Part shown: positions 34,370 to 43,455 of the stretch, piece by piece
Numbering within the stretch: the stretch's first letter is position 1
Layout of the letters: every line of letters begins with the position of its first letter
Origin: CATQHD01 sp965202675
GTDB lineage: Bacteria; Actinomycetota; Acidimicrobiia; Spongiisociales; Spongiisociaceae
Reading direction: 5' to 3'
Length of the DNA: 64,000 nt
Assembly (NCBI GenBank): GCA_965202675.1
Contig: OZ241842.1
Span: forward strand, 1,054,001 to 1,118,000
Made by a program: the position numbers and the translations under genes
Notes under the pieces: model-generated
What the model saw: only the letters and a program-made list of their open reading frames with translations
What the model was told of the DNA's origin: nothing
Databases searched by the model: none

Positions 34370-34936
34370 CTCCCCCGGATTTCTGACGATTCCTCCGTCA
34401 GGACCCGCCCCGAACCCGGCGGACGCCCCGAGAGGAGGGCGCAGGGGGCGGGCGCGCCGCCCCCAAGCCGAACGATGTCAACCCCGAATCGGTCGGCGCG
34501 GATCTCCGTCGTCGCGGAGGACCCCCGGCAAGGGCCAGACCGAGTGGAAGGGCCGCCGTTGCCCTGGCAGGGCGCCTCCGGTCGGAGGTTTCCATCCGTC
34601 ACTTCGACCCGATCCCCTCCCGACGACCGGCGGGGCTGGGCGGTGCCGACACCGCCCCCAACCCGGCGGGGCGGGTGCTCGAAGCCGCTGGGCAACTGCC
34701 CGGCGGCCGGCTGCGCGGCCAAAGCACCAGAACCGTACGAAGGGGCGCCGCGACACCGACCACCCGACTCGGCCTCCACCTCCAGCCGGGCCGAGGGTGT
34801 CCTCCAACATCCGGCCGGCTTGTGCTTGCAATCACCGATTACAGTCGAGCCCCGACCTCAACTCAAGGACCCAGACGCTGCCCAACCCTATCCCCCGCGT
34901 TTTCGCAGAGCCTCTATTTTGGAGTAAGATTGGAGT
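34370..34936. other. Intergenic stretch without a recognisable gene
   Basis: GC-rich up to about 34800, then the composition drops toward the AT-rich helicase gene. Open frames on both strands show no family features. No tRNA or clear hairpin-T-run terminator seen. The promoter of the helicase gene is expected after 34830 but no strong hexamer pair was identified. Confidence 0.4.
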
Positions 34937-37900
34937 ATGGACAGAAACCGTCTGATCACTTACGCGGCGAAGAAATGGGCTGAGGATCTCTTGGACCGAA
35001 GCGGCCGCAACCCACTTTTGTACTACCGCGACCTCCGTCGAGGAACGCTGGACCTAAGCGAGGACAATGGAGTCAGGATAGCGGCGCAGTCAAAACTGCT
35101 AAACAGCAACAGAGTACGCCTTTCACACCTTTTTGAAGATCCCGATCAACTGAAGGAAGCCGCGCGAAGAGCTAGAACCATCGCCGCCAAAGCTCGAGAG
35201 AACGATGAGGAACGCGGCGTGCAAACTTTGTTCATTGCATGGGGTTTAACTACTTGGACAGACTATCGTACTACCGGACCTGGTTCATCATCTATTCCTT
35301 CTGCACCTGTATTACTGAGTCCGATGTCTTTGAAGCCCAGTGGAGGAGCAGCCGAGGACTTTCAACTACGCGCCAGTGAAGAATGGGAGTTAAATCCAAC
35401 TCTGCTGCATCATCTAGAAACACAATTCCAATTTTCGTTTGAAGCCGAACAGTATGGAGAATATAATATCCAAGAAAATCGTGTGATGCTGGTGGAGAAA
35501 CTCATTCGACAAGCAGAACAAAAACATATCCCGAATTTTAGCATAAACTGTGGCCGATTAGTAGTCGGCAATTTCTCGTATAAAAAGTTGGCTATGGTCA
35601 AAGATATTGAAGAAGCAAGTGAAAACGGTTTCTTAGCCAACAATGATTTGTTGTCTGCTATCGCCGGCGATAGAGATGCCCAAGAGGCTCTACGCGATCA
35701 GCATGTAAATTTCGAACCGCGTAATCCTGATAATATTAAACCATCAGATGAATTTTTGATATTAGATGCAGATGCCTCACAGTCTAATGTTATCAACACG
35801 GTTATTTCGGGACGAGATCTCGTTATAGAAGGCCCTCCAGGTACAGGGAAATCACAAACCATTGCTAACCTGATCGCGGCGCTGGTTGCTAAAAGGAAAT
35901 CGGTTCTCTTCGTAGCAGAAAAACGAGCTGCTATAGATGCAGTTCTGAAGCGATTAAACGACAACCATCTGAGCGATATAGTTCTTGATTTACATGAGAC
36001 TGGAGCTAAAAGCATTAAGCGAAGAGTTGCCAACGACATACGTTCTACTTTGAACAAATATACCAATTCAGAAATACCTCAAGTAGCATCCCTTCAAAAT
36101 GATGTGAATCAATATCGCGCCGAACTAAACAATCAAAGCCATTCTTTTTATCAAGAACGGAGTCCTTGGAATAAAAGTGTTTATGATATACAGAAAAATA
36201 TAATTGATCTCAGAGAGAAACTTAAACCATCGAATCTTCGCCTAAATAATAAGTTGCTTGAATCTCTCGTCGGCGATAAATTGTTACGAGTATTAGATGA
36301 TTTAAAAAGGTTTGTGGATTTAGACGGATTAAGCCTGATATCAGAATCAAATCCTCCCTCTAACCCCTGGACAAGCGCATATAAAGAAAAGTCTCTTACT
36401 ACCAAAGAACAACTAAGAGATTCTCTAGAATCATTGCGCTTTCTTGATGATCATTTGAATCATAGCTTCCAGCAATGGAATAGTTTTGTGTCAGAGTTAA
36501 ACATATTAAAAGAGATAAACACTATTCAACAGTGCAAAGAAATTATTCATCTGATAAAAAACATTGAATATCTATGTCAATATATCAAACCTGCCGCTTG
36601 CAATATGGATCGCAGAGTTTTGCATAATATTGTGAAAGGGTCAGGATGGTATAAGTTTTTATTTCGGTTACTGAGTAGCAACTATCGCCAATCTATGAAA
36701 GACTTAAATGAGTATTGGCAACACGACGATAGGCCAACTAAAAAACTTCTAAGAAAGTTCAGCAGAGAGATCCTTGATATCCATCAAAAATGGGAAGATA
36801 TTACAGGAGGTAAGGAACTCTTAATCCCGCCGAGATTTCCTCTAAAGTTGTCTGGTCATGAAATCGAAACCGTCATAGACTCTATAGAAGACAGAGTAAA
36901 GAGAGTGGGAGACCCTGTTCTACATGATCTAACACTAGATCAGTATGAACAGAGAGTGAGTGTCTTGCTGAAAAGTCAGCAAACTCTATTGAGTCTAGTG
37001 GATATTTACGAGATAACGGAGCGAATACATTCTAATGGGATCGATCAAATAATTCAGGAAGCAGCTCGGCGTCAACTAAAGTCAGAGAAAACGGTTGAAC
37101 TAGCCCGCTACATCTGGTATATGAGTTTGTTTGACCAAATATGCCTGGATGACCAATCAATACGAAACTTTAGAGGACCTGTATTCAATCGGACTATCAA
37201 CCAATACAAACAGCTTGATCGAGAGCATATTAAGTCTGGCAGGGATCGTGTGTTTCGCCAGGTAGCAGAGTGGTCGGTTGAAGTTCGTAATGAATACGCT
37301 GATGAATGCTTAGTTGTGGAAAAGCAGGCGAATCGGAAACGTAAGCATTTGACGGTCAGACAGCTTCTTGATAAAGCTCCTAATGTACTAAGTACTCTTA
37401 AGCCTTGTTGGGCGATGAGTCCGTTGCTGGTAGCAGAAACCTTACCTCAAAAACAGTTGTTTGATGTAGTAATATTTGACGAAGCTTCACAGGTAACAGC
37501 TGCCGATGCTATTGGGCCTATTATGAGAGCTAAAAACGTGGTAGTCACGGGCGACACCAAGCAGTTGCCGCCAACCAGATTCTTCCTAGGCTCATTTGAG
37601 GAAGAGGAAGAAGATGAAGAGGTGGATGAATCCTTAAACTTGACTAGCGGGTTCGAATCTATTCTTGATGTCATAGCCACGTTGCTCCCTCCTCCACACG
37701 GTACCCGTAATCTGAGTTGGCACTACCGCTCCCACAATGAAAGGCTTATCGCCTTTTCTAACGCACAGCCTTCCCTATACGACGGCTCCCTGACTACCTT
37801 TCCAGGAACAATCAACGAGGACTGTATCAGACACATATTGACAGAATACGATCCAGGTGGAACAGGTAAGCAGTTTAAAGAGGCTGCTAAAGTTGTTGAA

Positions 37901-39022
37901 TTGATACTAGATCATGCTACTAGGAGACCGGAAGAAAGCCTTGGTATAATAACCATGGGTATAAAGCATGCGGAGATTATAGAGGAGCTATTACGTCAAA
38001 AGCGTAACCATTATCCTGAACTTGATGATTGGTTTGATCACGGTCCAGAACATAGGTCAGATTTGGAGGCCCTATTCATCAAGAATATTGAGAGAGTGCA
38101 GGGCGACGAACGAGATAATATTATCCTTTCAATCGGCTATGGCAGGAATCCACATGGGAGAATGATACATCAATTTGGACCAATGAACATGGAAGGAGGT
38201 GAGCGGAGACTGAATGTGGCAGTAACCAGAGCACGAAAGCGTATGACTGTAGTCTCATCCTTTACTTCCAATGATCTTGATCCAAACAAACTTCGTTCTG
38301 AAGGAGCCCAGATGCTAGGCAGATACCTAGCCTACGCCGAATCTGGCGGCGCCGACCTGGGGAGAACACAGACCAACACAGTACCCCTCAATCCTTTTGA
38401 GCGCGACATCCAAAAAGGACTTCAAGAAGCCGGTATACCTCTGACTGCTCAGTATGGAAGTGCAGGCTACTGGATAGATTTTGCTGCAGGGCACCCCAAG
38501 CAACCTGGTCGGATGGTACTTGCCATTGAAGCCGATGGAGCTAGCTATCACTCTTCCAAGACAGCCCGTGACCGCGACCGGCTCCGTCAAGAACATCTGG
38601 AACGCATCGGGTGGCGATTCCACCGCATCTGGTCAACCGAATGGTTTCGTAATCGCGAACAGGAAATACAAAGAACGTTGAAGGCATGGGAAAGTGCAGT
38701 AGTCGACGCGGATAAAACCAGCCAACCAATCCTGCCTTTGGCGGACATATCAGAACCCGTATTGAAACATCAAACTAATATTCCAAAGCGCAAAGGGATC
38801 CGACCTGTGCAACAGGGATTATCCATAAAGGAATATTCTCAAGAATCGCTAGTTGAGTTGATTAACTGGATTGAATCTGACGGGAGGCTTTTAACAGATC
38901 GAGACCTGCTTGATATTGCCGTCAGAGAATTGGGCTTCAAAAGAAAGGGCAGCCGTATAGTGGAGGCACTGAATAAGGCAATTGTAGATGCCCATAGGGG
39001 TAAAAGAAAAGACAAGGGATGA
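34937..39022 (+). CDS. DUF4011-type SF1 helicase with C-terminal PD-(D/E)XK nuclease (defence candidate)
   Basis: 1361 residues. The N-terminal DUF4011-like part (RSGRNPLLYYRDL, VLLSPMSL) leads into a split SF1 helicase: EGPPGTGKSQTIANL (Walker A, about 299), VVIFDEASQ (motif II, about 847), GDTKQLPP, LSWHYRSHNERLI, and NVAVTRARKRM (motif VI, about 1093). A Vsr/MTES-1575-like nuclease follows (AIEADGASYHSS, about 1197, then RHRIWSTEW-like WRFHRIWSTEWF). This domain order is known from single-gene and Hhe/Mokosh-related anti-phage helicases. DNA is strongly AT-rich against a GC-rich background. The stop overlaps the next ATG by 4 nt. Confidence 0.85.
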   Translation: MDRNRLITYAAKKWAEDLLDRSGRNPLLYYRDLRRGTLDLSEDNGVRIAAQSKLLNSNRVRLSHLFEDPDQLKEAARRARTIAAKARENDEERGVQTLFIAWGLTTWTDYRTTGPGSSSIPSAPVLLSPMSLKPSGGAAEDFQLRASEEWELNPTLLHHLETQFQFSFEAEQYGEYNIQENRVMLVEKLIRQAEQKHIPNFSINCGRLVVGNFSYKKLAMVKDIEEASENGFLANNDLLSAIAGDRDAQEALRDQHVNFEPRNPDNIKPSDEFLILDADASQSNVINTVISGRDLVIEGPPGTGKSQTIANLIAALVAKRKSVLFVAEKRAAIDAVLKRLNDNHLSDIVLDLHETGAKSIKRRVANDIRSTLNKYTNSEIPQVASLQNDVNQYRAELNNQSHSFYQERSPWNKSVYDIQKNIIDLREKLKPSNLRLNNKLLESLVGDKLLRVLDDLKRFVDLDGLSLISESNPPSNPWTSAYKEKSLTTKEQLRDSLESLRFLDDHLNHSFQQWNSFVSELNILKEINTIQQCKEIIHLIKNIEYLCQYIKPAACNMDRRVLHNIVKGSGWYKFLFRLLSSNYRQSMKDLNEYWQHDDRPTKKLLRKFSREILDIHQKWEDITGGKELLIPPRFPLKLSGHEIETVIDSIEDRVKRVGDPVLHDLTLDQYEQRVSVLLKSQQTLLSLVDIYEITERIHSNGIDQIIQEAARRQLKSEKTVELARYIWYMSLFDQICLDDQSIRNFRGPVFNRTINQYKQLDREHIKSGRDRVFRQVAEWSVEVRNEYADECLVVEKQANRKRKHLTVRQLLDKAPNVLSTLKPCWAMSPLLVAETLPQKQLFDVVIFDEASQVTAADAIGPIMRAKNVVVTGDTKQLPPTRFFLGSFEEEEEDEEVDESLNLTSGFESILDVIATLLPPPHGTRNLSWHYRSHNERLIAFSNAQPSLYDGSLTTFPGTINEDCIRHILTEYDPGGTGKQFKEAAKVVELILDHATRRPEESLGIITMGIKHAEIIEELLRQKRNHYPELDDWFDHGPEHRSDLEALFIKNIERVQGDERDNIILSIGYGRNPHGRMIHQFGPMNMEGGERRLNVAVTRARKRMTVVSSFTSNDLDPNKLRSEGAQMLGRYLAYAESGGADLGRTQTNTVPLNPFERDIQKGLQEAGIPLTAQYGSAGYWIDFAAGHPKQPGRMVLAIEADGASYHSSKTARDRDRLRQEHLERIGWRFHRIWSTEWFRNREQEIQRTLKAWESAVVDADKTSQPILPLADISEPVLKHQTNIPKRKGIRPVQQGLSIKEYSQESLVELINWIESDGRLLTDRDLLDIAVRELGFKRKGSRIVEALNKAIVDAHRGKRKDKG

Positions 39023-39939
39023 ACGACGCGCCGCGCCCCCATCGGGTCCAGAGATCGTTGCTGTCGGTTCCCGGGTCCCGGCCGGATATGTTCCCCAAGG
39101 CGGCTCGGTCGGGGGCCGACCAGGTGATGCTCGACCTCGAGGACGCGGTGGCGCCCGACGAGAAGGAAGCCGCCCGGGGGTCAGTGGCAGAGGGGGTGGG
39201 GGGTGTGGACTGGAAGGGGGCCGGCCAGTCGGTCACGGTGCGGATCAACGCGGTGGGTACGCCGTGGATGGAGGAGGATGTCCGGGCGGTTGCGGGGACG
39301 AAAGCGCGGGTGGACACGCTGATGATCCCCAAGGTGTACGGCCCCGAGGACGTGATCCGGGTGGCCGGGCTGCTCGACGAGCTCGAGGACGAGCGCGGGG
39401 CGGAGGCTCCCATCGGTCTGGAGGTGCTGATCGAGACCGCTCGGGGGCTGACCCGCGTCAACGACATCGCCTCCAGCCATCCCCGGCTGGAGGCACTCCA
39501 CTTCGGGGCGGGGGACTTCGGGGCGTCGATGGGCGCCCGCACGCTGGCCATCGGGGACGGCGGCGCGGATGCGGACCGGTGGCGCGCCGTCCAGACCATG
39601 ATCGCGGCGGCGGCCCGGGCCTACGGGCTCCGGCCCATCGACTCCGCCTACGACGACTTCAACGACGACAAGGGGTATCTGGCTGCGGCGCGGCGGGCGG
39701 CGGCGCTCGGCTTCGAAGGCAAGTGGGCCATCCACCCCCGCCAGGTTCCGTTGGCCAACCAGGTCTTCTCCCCCAGCCCCGAGGAGGTGGCCGAGGCCAG
39801 AGCCTTGCTGGAGGCCCTGGAAGCTGCCGAAGCCGAAGGAAGGGGGGCGGCGCGCTACCAGGGGAAGATGATAGACGCCGCCTCCGCTCGCCTTGCCGAG
39901 AATATGCTCAGGATCGCTGAACGAGTATCGGATATCTAA
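39019..39939 (+). CDS. HpcH/HpaI (CitE-like) CoA-ester lyase
   Basis: 306 residues. Family members cleave or hydrolyse malyl-, methylmalyl- or citramalyl-CoA. RSLLSVPGSRPDMFPKA, the metal-site stretches LEVLIETARGL and HFGAGDFGASMG, and GKWAIHPRQV are typical. The first ATG overlaps the helicase stop (ATGA), exactly where base composition switches back to GC-rich. Substrate not determinable from sequence. Confidence 0.85.
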   Translation: MNDAPRPHRVQRSLLSVPGSRPDMFPKAARSGADQVMLDLEDAVAPDEKEAARGSVAEGVGGVDWKGAGQSVTVRINAVGTPWMEEDVRAVAGTKARVDTLMIPKVYGPEDVIRVAGLLDELEDERGAEAPIGLEVLIETARGLTRVNDIASSHPRLEALHFGAGDFGASMGARTLAIGDGGADADRWRAVQTMIAAAARAYGLRPIDSAYDDFNDDKGYLAAARRAAALGFEGKWAIHPRQVPLANQVFSPSPEEVAEARALLEALEAAEAEGRGAARYQGKMIDAASARLAENMLRIAERVSDI

Positions 39940-39940
39940 G

Positions 39941-40138
39941 CTATGACAAGATATCTCTTAAATTCCGTTCCAGGGAATCCATTACATATTCTACAAACGA
40001 TAGTGCTAGCGATATTCTTATAAAGAAACCGATTGCTTTTCTTAGCAGATAACTCTGTTTTAATTCTATAGTTACTCTACTTGAAACAATCTTCAAGTCT
40101 TTTTTCACTTTGATTTTACAGTATTCGAACAACAACAA
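39941..40138 (-). CDS. Small AT-rich hypothetical protein
   Basis: 65 residues from TTG at 40138, chosen because AAGGAGGTGAT, a near-perfect ribosome site, lies 8 nt upstream. Lys-rich N-terminal half, one hydrophobic stretch (KAIGFFIRISLALSFVEYVM) that could span a membrane. Two possible promoters lie upstream: TTGCAT-17-TATCAT (40273-40245) and a TTGACA at 40219-40214. No family recognised. Base composition is foreign to the surroundings. Confidence 0.45.
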   Translation of the reverse strand: MLLFEYCKIKVKKDLKIVSSRVTIELKQSYLLRKAIGFFIRISLALSFVEYVMDSLERNLRDILS

Positions 40139-40244
40139 TTTAATCACCTCCTTCCAAATTGTATAGATATTCTTTCATGAACATCTATTGCTTTAGCCTA
40201 ATAGGGCTCTTACTGTCAAGCGTATCACCGCCCGAGTTGCCCTA

Positions 40245-40273
40245 ATGATACCACATATTCGCCGTGTATGCAA
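40245..40273 (-). promoter_or_regulatory. Promoter upstream of the AT-rich small gene
   Basis: -35 TTGCAT (40273-40268), 17-bp spacer, -10 TATCAT (40250-40245), in the gap after the lipA stop. It would give a 5' leader of about 100 nt. Confidence 0.5.
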
Positions 40274-40314
40274 GTAACGAACCGGCTGCTCTGTTAGGGC
40301 CTTGAAGGTGCAGG

Positions 40315-42126
40315 TCAGCGGGCGGCGGCGGAGGCGGCCGGGGCTTTGTCCGCGGCGGCGTCCAGGGAGTCGCGGGCGTGGTAGGAGGAGCGCACCAGGG
40401 GGCCGGACTCTACGTGGGCCAGGCCGATGCGGCGGCCGTAGTCGGCGTACTCGGCGAACTCTTCGGGCGTTACGTAACGGTGGATGGGGCGGTGCCGGAT
40501 GGTGGGGCGCAGGTATTGGCCGATGGTGACGATGTCCACCCCGACCGCCCGGAGGTCGGACAGGGCGCCCAGTATCTCCTCGCGGGTTTCCCCCATCCCG
40601 GCGATCAGGCCGGACTTCACCGCCCGGTTCGGGTCGTACCGCTTGGCCCGGGCCAGCAGCGCCAGCGACCGGCCGTAGCTCGCGGCGGTGCGCACCTCGC
40701 GCTGGAGGCGCAGCACGGTCTCGGTGTTGTGGTTGAGCACCGCCGGCCCGGCCTCCAGCACCCGCTCCAGGTCGGCGCGCACCCCCTTGAAGTCGGGGAT
40801 CAACACCTCCACGTCGCAGTCGGGAACCCGGCGGCGCACCTCGCGGACGGTCTGGGCGAAGACGGCCGAACCCCCGTCCGGGAGGTCGTCGCGGTTGACC
40901 GAGGTGATCACCGCATGGCGCAGCCCCATCGCCGCCGCCGCCTCCGCCGCCCGGAACGGCTCCTGCAGGTCGAGGCCCCGGGGACGCCCCGTGGTTACAT
41001 TGCAGAAACCGCAGGCCCTGGTGCAGGTGCCGCCGAGGATCATCATCGTGGCGGTTCCCTGGCCCCAGCATTCGTAGATGTTGGGGCACCCGGCCTCCTC
41101 GCACACCGTATGGAGGTCGAGACGGCGCATCAAGGAAGCCAGCCGCCGGTATTCACCCCCCAGATGGGCGGTTACCTTCATCCAGGGCGGGCGGGGAGGT
41201 TCGCCTTCCAGCCGCTTCCCGATGGTCACCGGAACGGCCGACCGGCCCTGCGGAGAGAAGGCGCCCTCCGCCAGCAGCCGGTCTACCTCGTAGGAGCGGG
41301 GGCGGCCCTGGCCGCGGGTGAAGGCGCCCAGCTGGATCTCATGGCGGGCGTATCCGAACACCTCCGCGAACCTGGGGGCCAGGGCCTCTACCGCCTCCTC
41401 GATGGTTATCCGCCGCCCGGCCAGCTCGGTCAGGGAAGTAACCGGGCGGCCGGTGAGGCCGCAGGGGTTCATGTTGGAGAAATAGGACATGTCGGGGTCG
41501 ACGTTGAGGGCAAAACCGTGCATGGTCGCCCGGCGGGACACCCGGATCCCGATGGCCGCCGCCTTCCCGCGGGCGGTCCACACGCCGGTCAGCCCGGCCT
41601 CCCGCCAGGCCTCCGCCCCGAAGTCGGACAGGGTGCGGATCAGAACCTCCTCCACCGCCCGCACATAGGGGACGATCCTGCGGGTGTCGGCCAGGAGCAG
41701 GATCGGATAGCCGACCAGCTGGCCCGGCCCGTGGTAGGTGATGTCGCCGCCCCGGTCGATGTCGAACCGGCCGGCCCCCATCTCGGCCAGGCGGTCCTCT
41801 GGGATCAGCAGGTTGGCGGGGTCGCCGTTGCGGCCCATCGTGTATACGTGGGGGTGCTCCTGGAGCAGCAGGTAGTCGGCGTCGGCCCTCCCCCGGCTGC
41901 GCCCCTCCCAGAAAGCCCTCTGCAGGTCCCAGGCTTCTTCATAGGTGAGGCGGCCCAGCCACCTGGTGCGGAGCAGGGCCGGATCGGCCGCCGCATCCGA
42001 GAATGTTCCGGCTCCGGCGGGAAGGCGGGAACCGTTGGAACCGGACGAACCGGCAGGATCCGGACGGCCGGGGCCGGGCAGCCCGCCGGGGCCGTCCGGG
42101 TTGTTCAGAGCAGGTGCTGTTCCCAA
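40315..42126 (-). CDS. lipBA: Fused octanoyltransferase-lipoyl synthase (LipB-LipA)
   Basis: About 603 residues in one uninterrupted frame. LipB part (about 50-265): HPHVYTMGRNGDPANLL, GGDITYHGPGQLVGYP with catalytic His/Gly region, and GFALNVDPDMSYFSNMNPCG with the active Cys. LipA part (about 295-590): the auxiliary cluster motif CEEAGCPNIYEC and the radical-SAM motif CTRACGFC, ending RSSYHARD. Usually two separate genes. The start is uncertain: TTG 42126, overlapping the E2 stop, is the best option. It transfers octanoate to, and then inserts sulfur into, lipoyl domains such as that of the E2 next door. Confidence 0.9.
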   Translation of the reverse strand: MGTAPALNNPDGPGGLPGPGRPDPAGSSGSNGSRLPAGAGTFSDAAADPALLRTRWLGRLTYEEAWDLQRAFWEGRSRGRADADYLLLQEHPHVYTMGRNGDPANLLIPEDRLAEMGAGRFDIDRGGDITYHGPGQLVGYPILLLADTRRIVPYVRAVEEVLIRTLSDFGAEAWREAGLTGVWTARGKAAAIGIRVSRRATMHGFALNVDPDMSYFSNMNPCGLTGRPVTSLTELAGRRITIEEAVEALAPRFAEVFGYARHEIQLGAFTRGQGRPRSYEVDRLLAEGAFSPQGRSAVPVTIGKRLEGEPPRPPWMKVTAHLGGEYRRLASLMRRLDLHTVCEEAGCPNIYECWGQGTATMMILGGTCTRACGFCNVTTGRPRGLDLQEPFRAAEAAAAMGLRHAVITSVNRDDLPDGGSAVFAQTVREVRRRVPDCDVEVLIPDFKGVRADLERVLEAGPAVLNHNTETVLRLQREVRTAASYGRSLALLARAKRYDPNRAVKSGLIAGMGETREEILGALSDLRAVGVDIVTIGQYLRPTIRHRPIHRYVTPEEFAEYADYGRRIGLAHVESGPLVRSSYHARDSLDAAADKAPAASAAAR

Positions 42127-43418
42127 TCCCAGTTCTCCAGGTTGTCCTTGATCCGGCGGAGGAACAGCACCGCGGTGGAGCCGTCGAAAGCCCGATGGTC
42201 CCACGACAGACCCAGATAGCCGATGGGCCGGATGGCGATGGCGTCCTGGCCGTCGGGGGTGGTGATCACCTTGGGCCGCTTCGTTACGGTGTCCGTGGAG
42301 AGGATGGCCACGTTGGGAACGTTGATGACCGGGGCGGACATGAACGAGCCGAAGGGCCCCGGGTTGGTGATGGTAAAGGAGCTGCGGGCCACGTCGTCGG
42401 GCCCCAGCCCGCCGGCCCTGGCGCGGTCGGCGGCGTCCCTTATCCTGCGGGCCAACCCCCGCATGGTCAGGTCGTCGGCGTTCTTGATGGTGGCCACCAC
42501 CAAGCCGTCCCGGTCGAGGTCGACGGCGATGCCCAGGTCTATATCCGCCAGGAAGGTGGCGGTGCGCCCCTCGAGGTCGAAGGTGCTGTTGACCACCGGG
42601 AACTTCCGGAGGGCGTCCATGACCGCCCGGGCGATGAAGGGCAGGTAGGTGAGGGAGAAACCCTCCCTTTCCTTGAAGGCCCGGCGGCGGGCCAGGCGCA
42701 CCCGATCGACGGCCAGGTAGTCCACCTCCATGGAGGTCCACACGTGGGCGGCGGTCTGGAGAGACTTGACCATGTTGGCGGCGATGCGCACCCGCAGGCG
42801 GCTCAGCTTGCGGGTCTCGTCCTCCTCCCGGACTGCGCGTACCTCGGCGGGGCCGGACGGCGGGGCGGCCGGGGTCTCCTCGGGCAGCGGGCGCAGGTTC
42901 ATGGCCTCTATGTAGGCGAGCACGTCGTTGCGGGTGACCCGGCCGTCCCGTCCGGTGCCCTGGACGGCGGCGGGATCAATGCCGTGCTCACGGGCCAGCT
43001 TGCGCACCACCGGGGAGAGGAACGCGGCGGCCCCGCCGGCGGACGCCGGCGCGGCGGGGGCCGGGGGCGGGGAAGGCGGTTCTTCCTCGGCGGGGGCGGT
43101 CGGAGGGGGTTCGGCGGCAGGTTCGGCGGCCGATTCGGACGGCGGCGGAGATTCGGCTGCGGCGGCGGGCGCCTCCTCGCCTTCATGGGCGATGACCGCC
43201 ATGGCGGTCCCCACCTCGATCGCGGCGCCTTCATCCACCAGCAGCTCGGCCACCACCCCGGCAACCGGAGAGGGTATCTCGGTGTCCACCTTGTCGGTGG
43301 ATATCTCGACTATCGGCTCGTCCCGGGCGATCGGATCCCCCACCTGCTTCATCCAGCGGAGCACGGTGCCCTCGGTTACGGTCTCGCCCAACTGCGGCAT
43401 CGAGACTGTGGTCGACAT
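42105..43418 (-). CDS. 2-oxoacid dehydrogenase E2 (dihydrolipoyl acyltransferase)
   Basis: 437 residues. One lipoyl domain (1-76) with the modified Lys in EISTDKVDTEIPSP, then a long Ala/Pro/Glu linker, a peripheral-subunit-binding domain (about 130-165, SPVVRKLAREHGID) and the catalytic domain (about 205-437) with DHRAFDGS near the end. The DKVDTE motif fits succinyl- or branched-chain-type E2; which oxoacid is used is open because no E1 is in view. It lies between lpdA and lipBA on the same strand. Confidence 0.9.
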   Translation of the reverse strand: MSTTVSMPQLGETVTEGTVLRWMKQVGDPIARDEPIVEISTDKVDTEIPSPVAGVVAELLVDEGAAIEVGTAMAVIAHEGEEAPAAAAESPPPSESAAEPAAEPPPTAPAEEEPPSPPPAPAAPASAGGAAAFLSPVVRKLAREHGIDPAAVQGTGRDGRVTRNDVLAYIEAMNLRPLPEETPAAPPSGPAEVRAVREEDETRKLSRLRVRIAANMVKSLQTAAHVWTSMEVDYLAVDRVRLARRRAFKEREGFSLTYLPFIARAVMDALRKFPVVNSTFDLEGRTATFLADIDLGIAVDLDRDGLVVATIKNADDLTMRGLARRIRDAADRARAGGLGPDDVARSSFTITNPGPFGSFMSAPVINVPNVAILSTDTVTKRPKVITTPDGQDAIAIRPIGYLGLSWDHRAFDGSTAVLFLRRIKDNLENWDWEQHLL

Positions 43419-43455
43419 CTTCTCACCTCTCCAGGTCTGTCTGTCCGGTCCGTGT

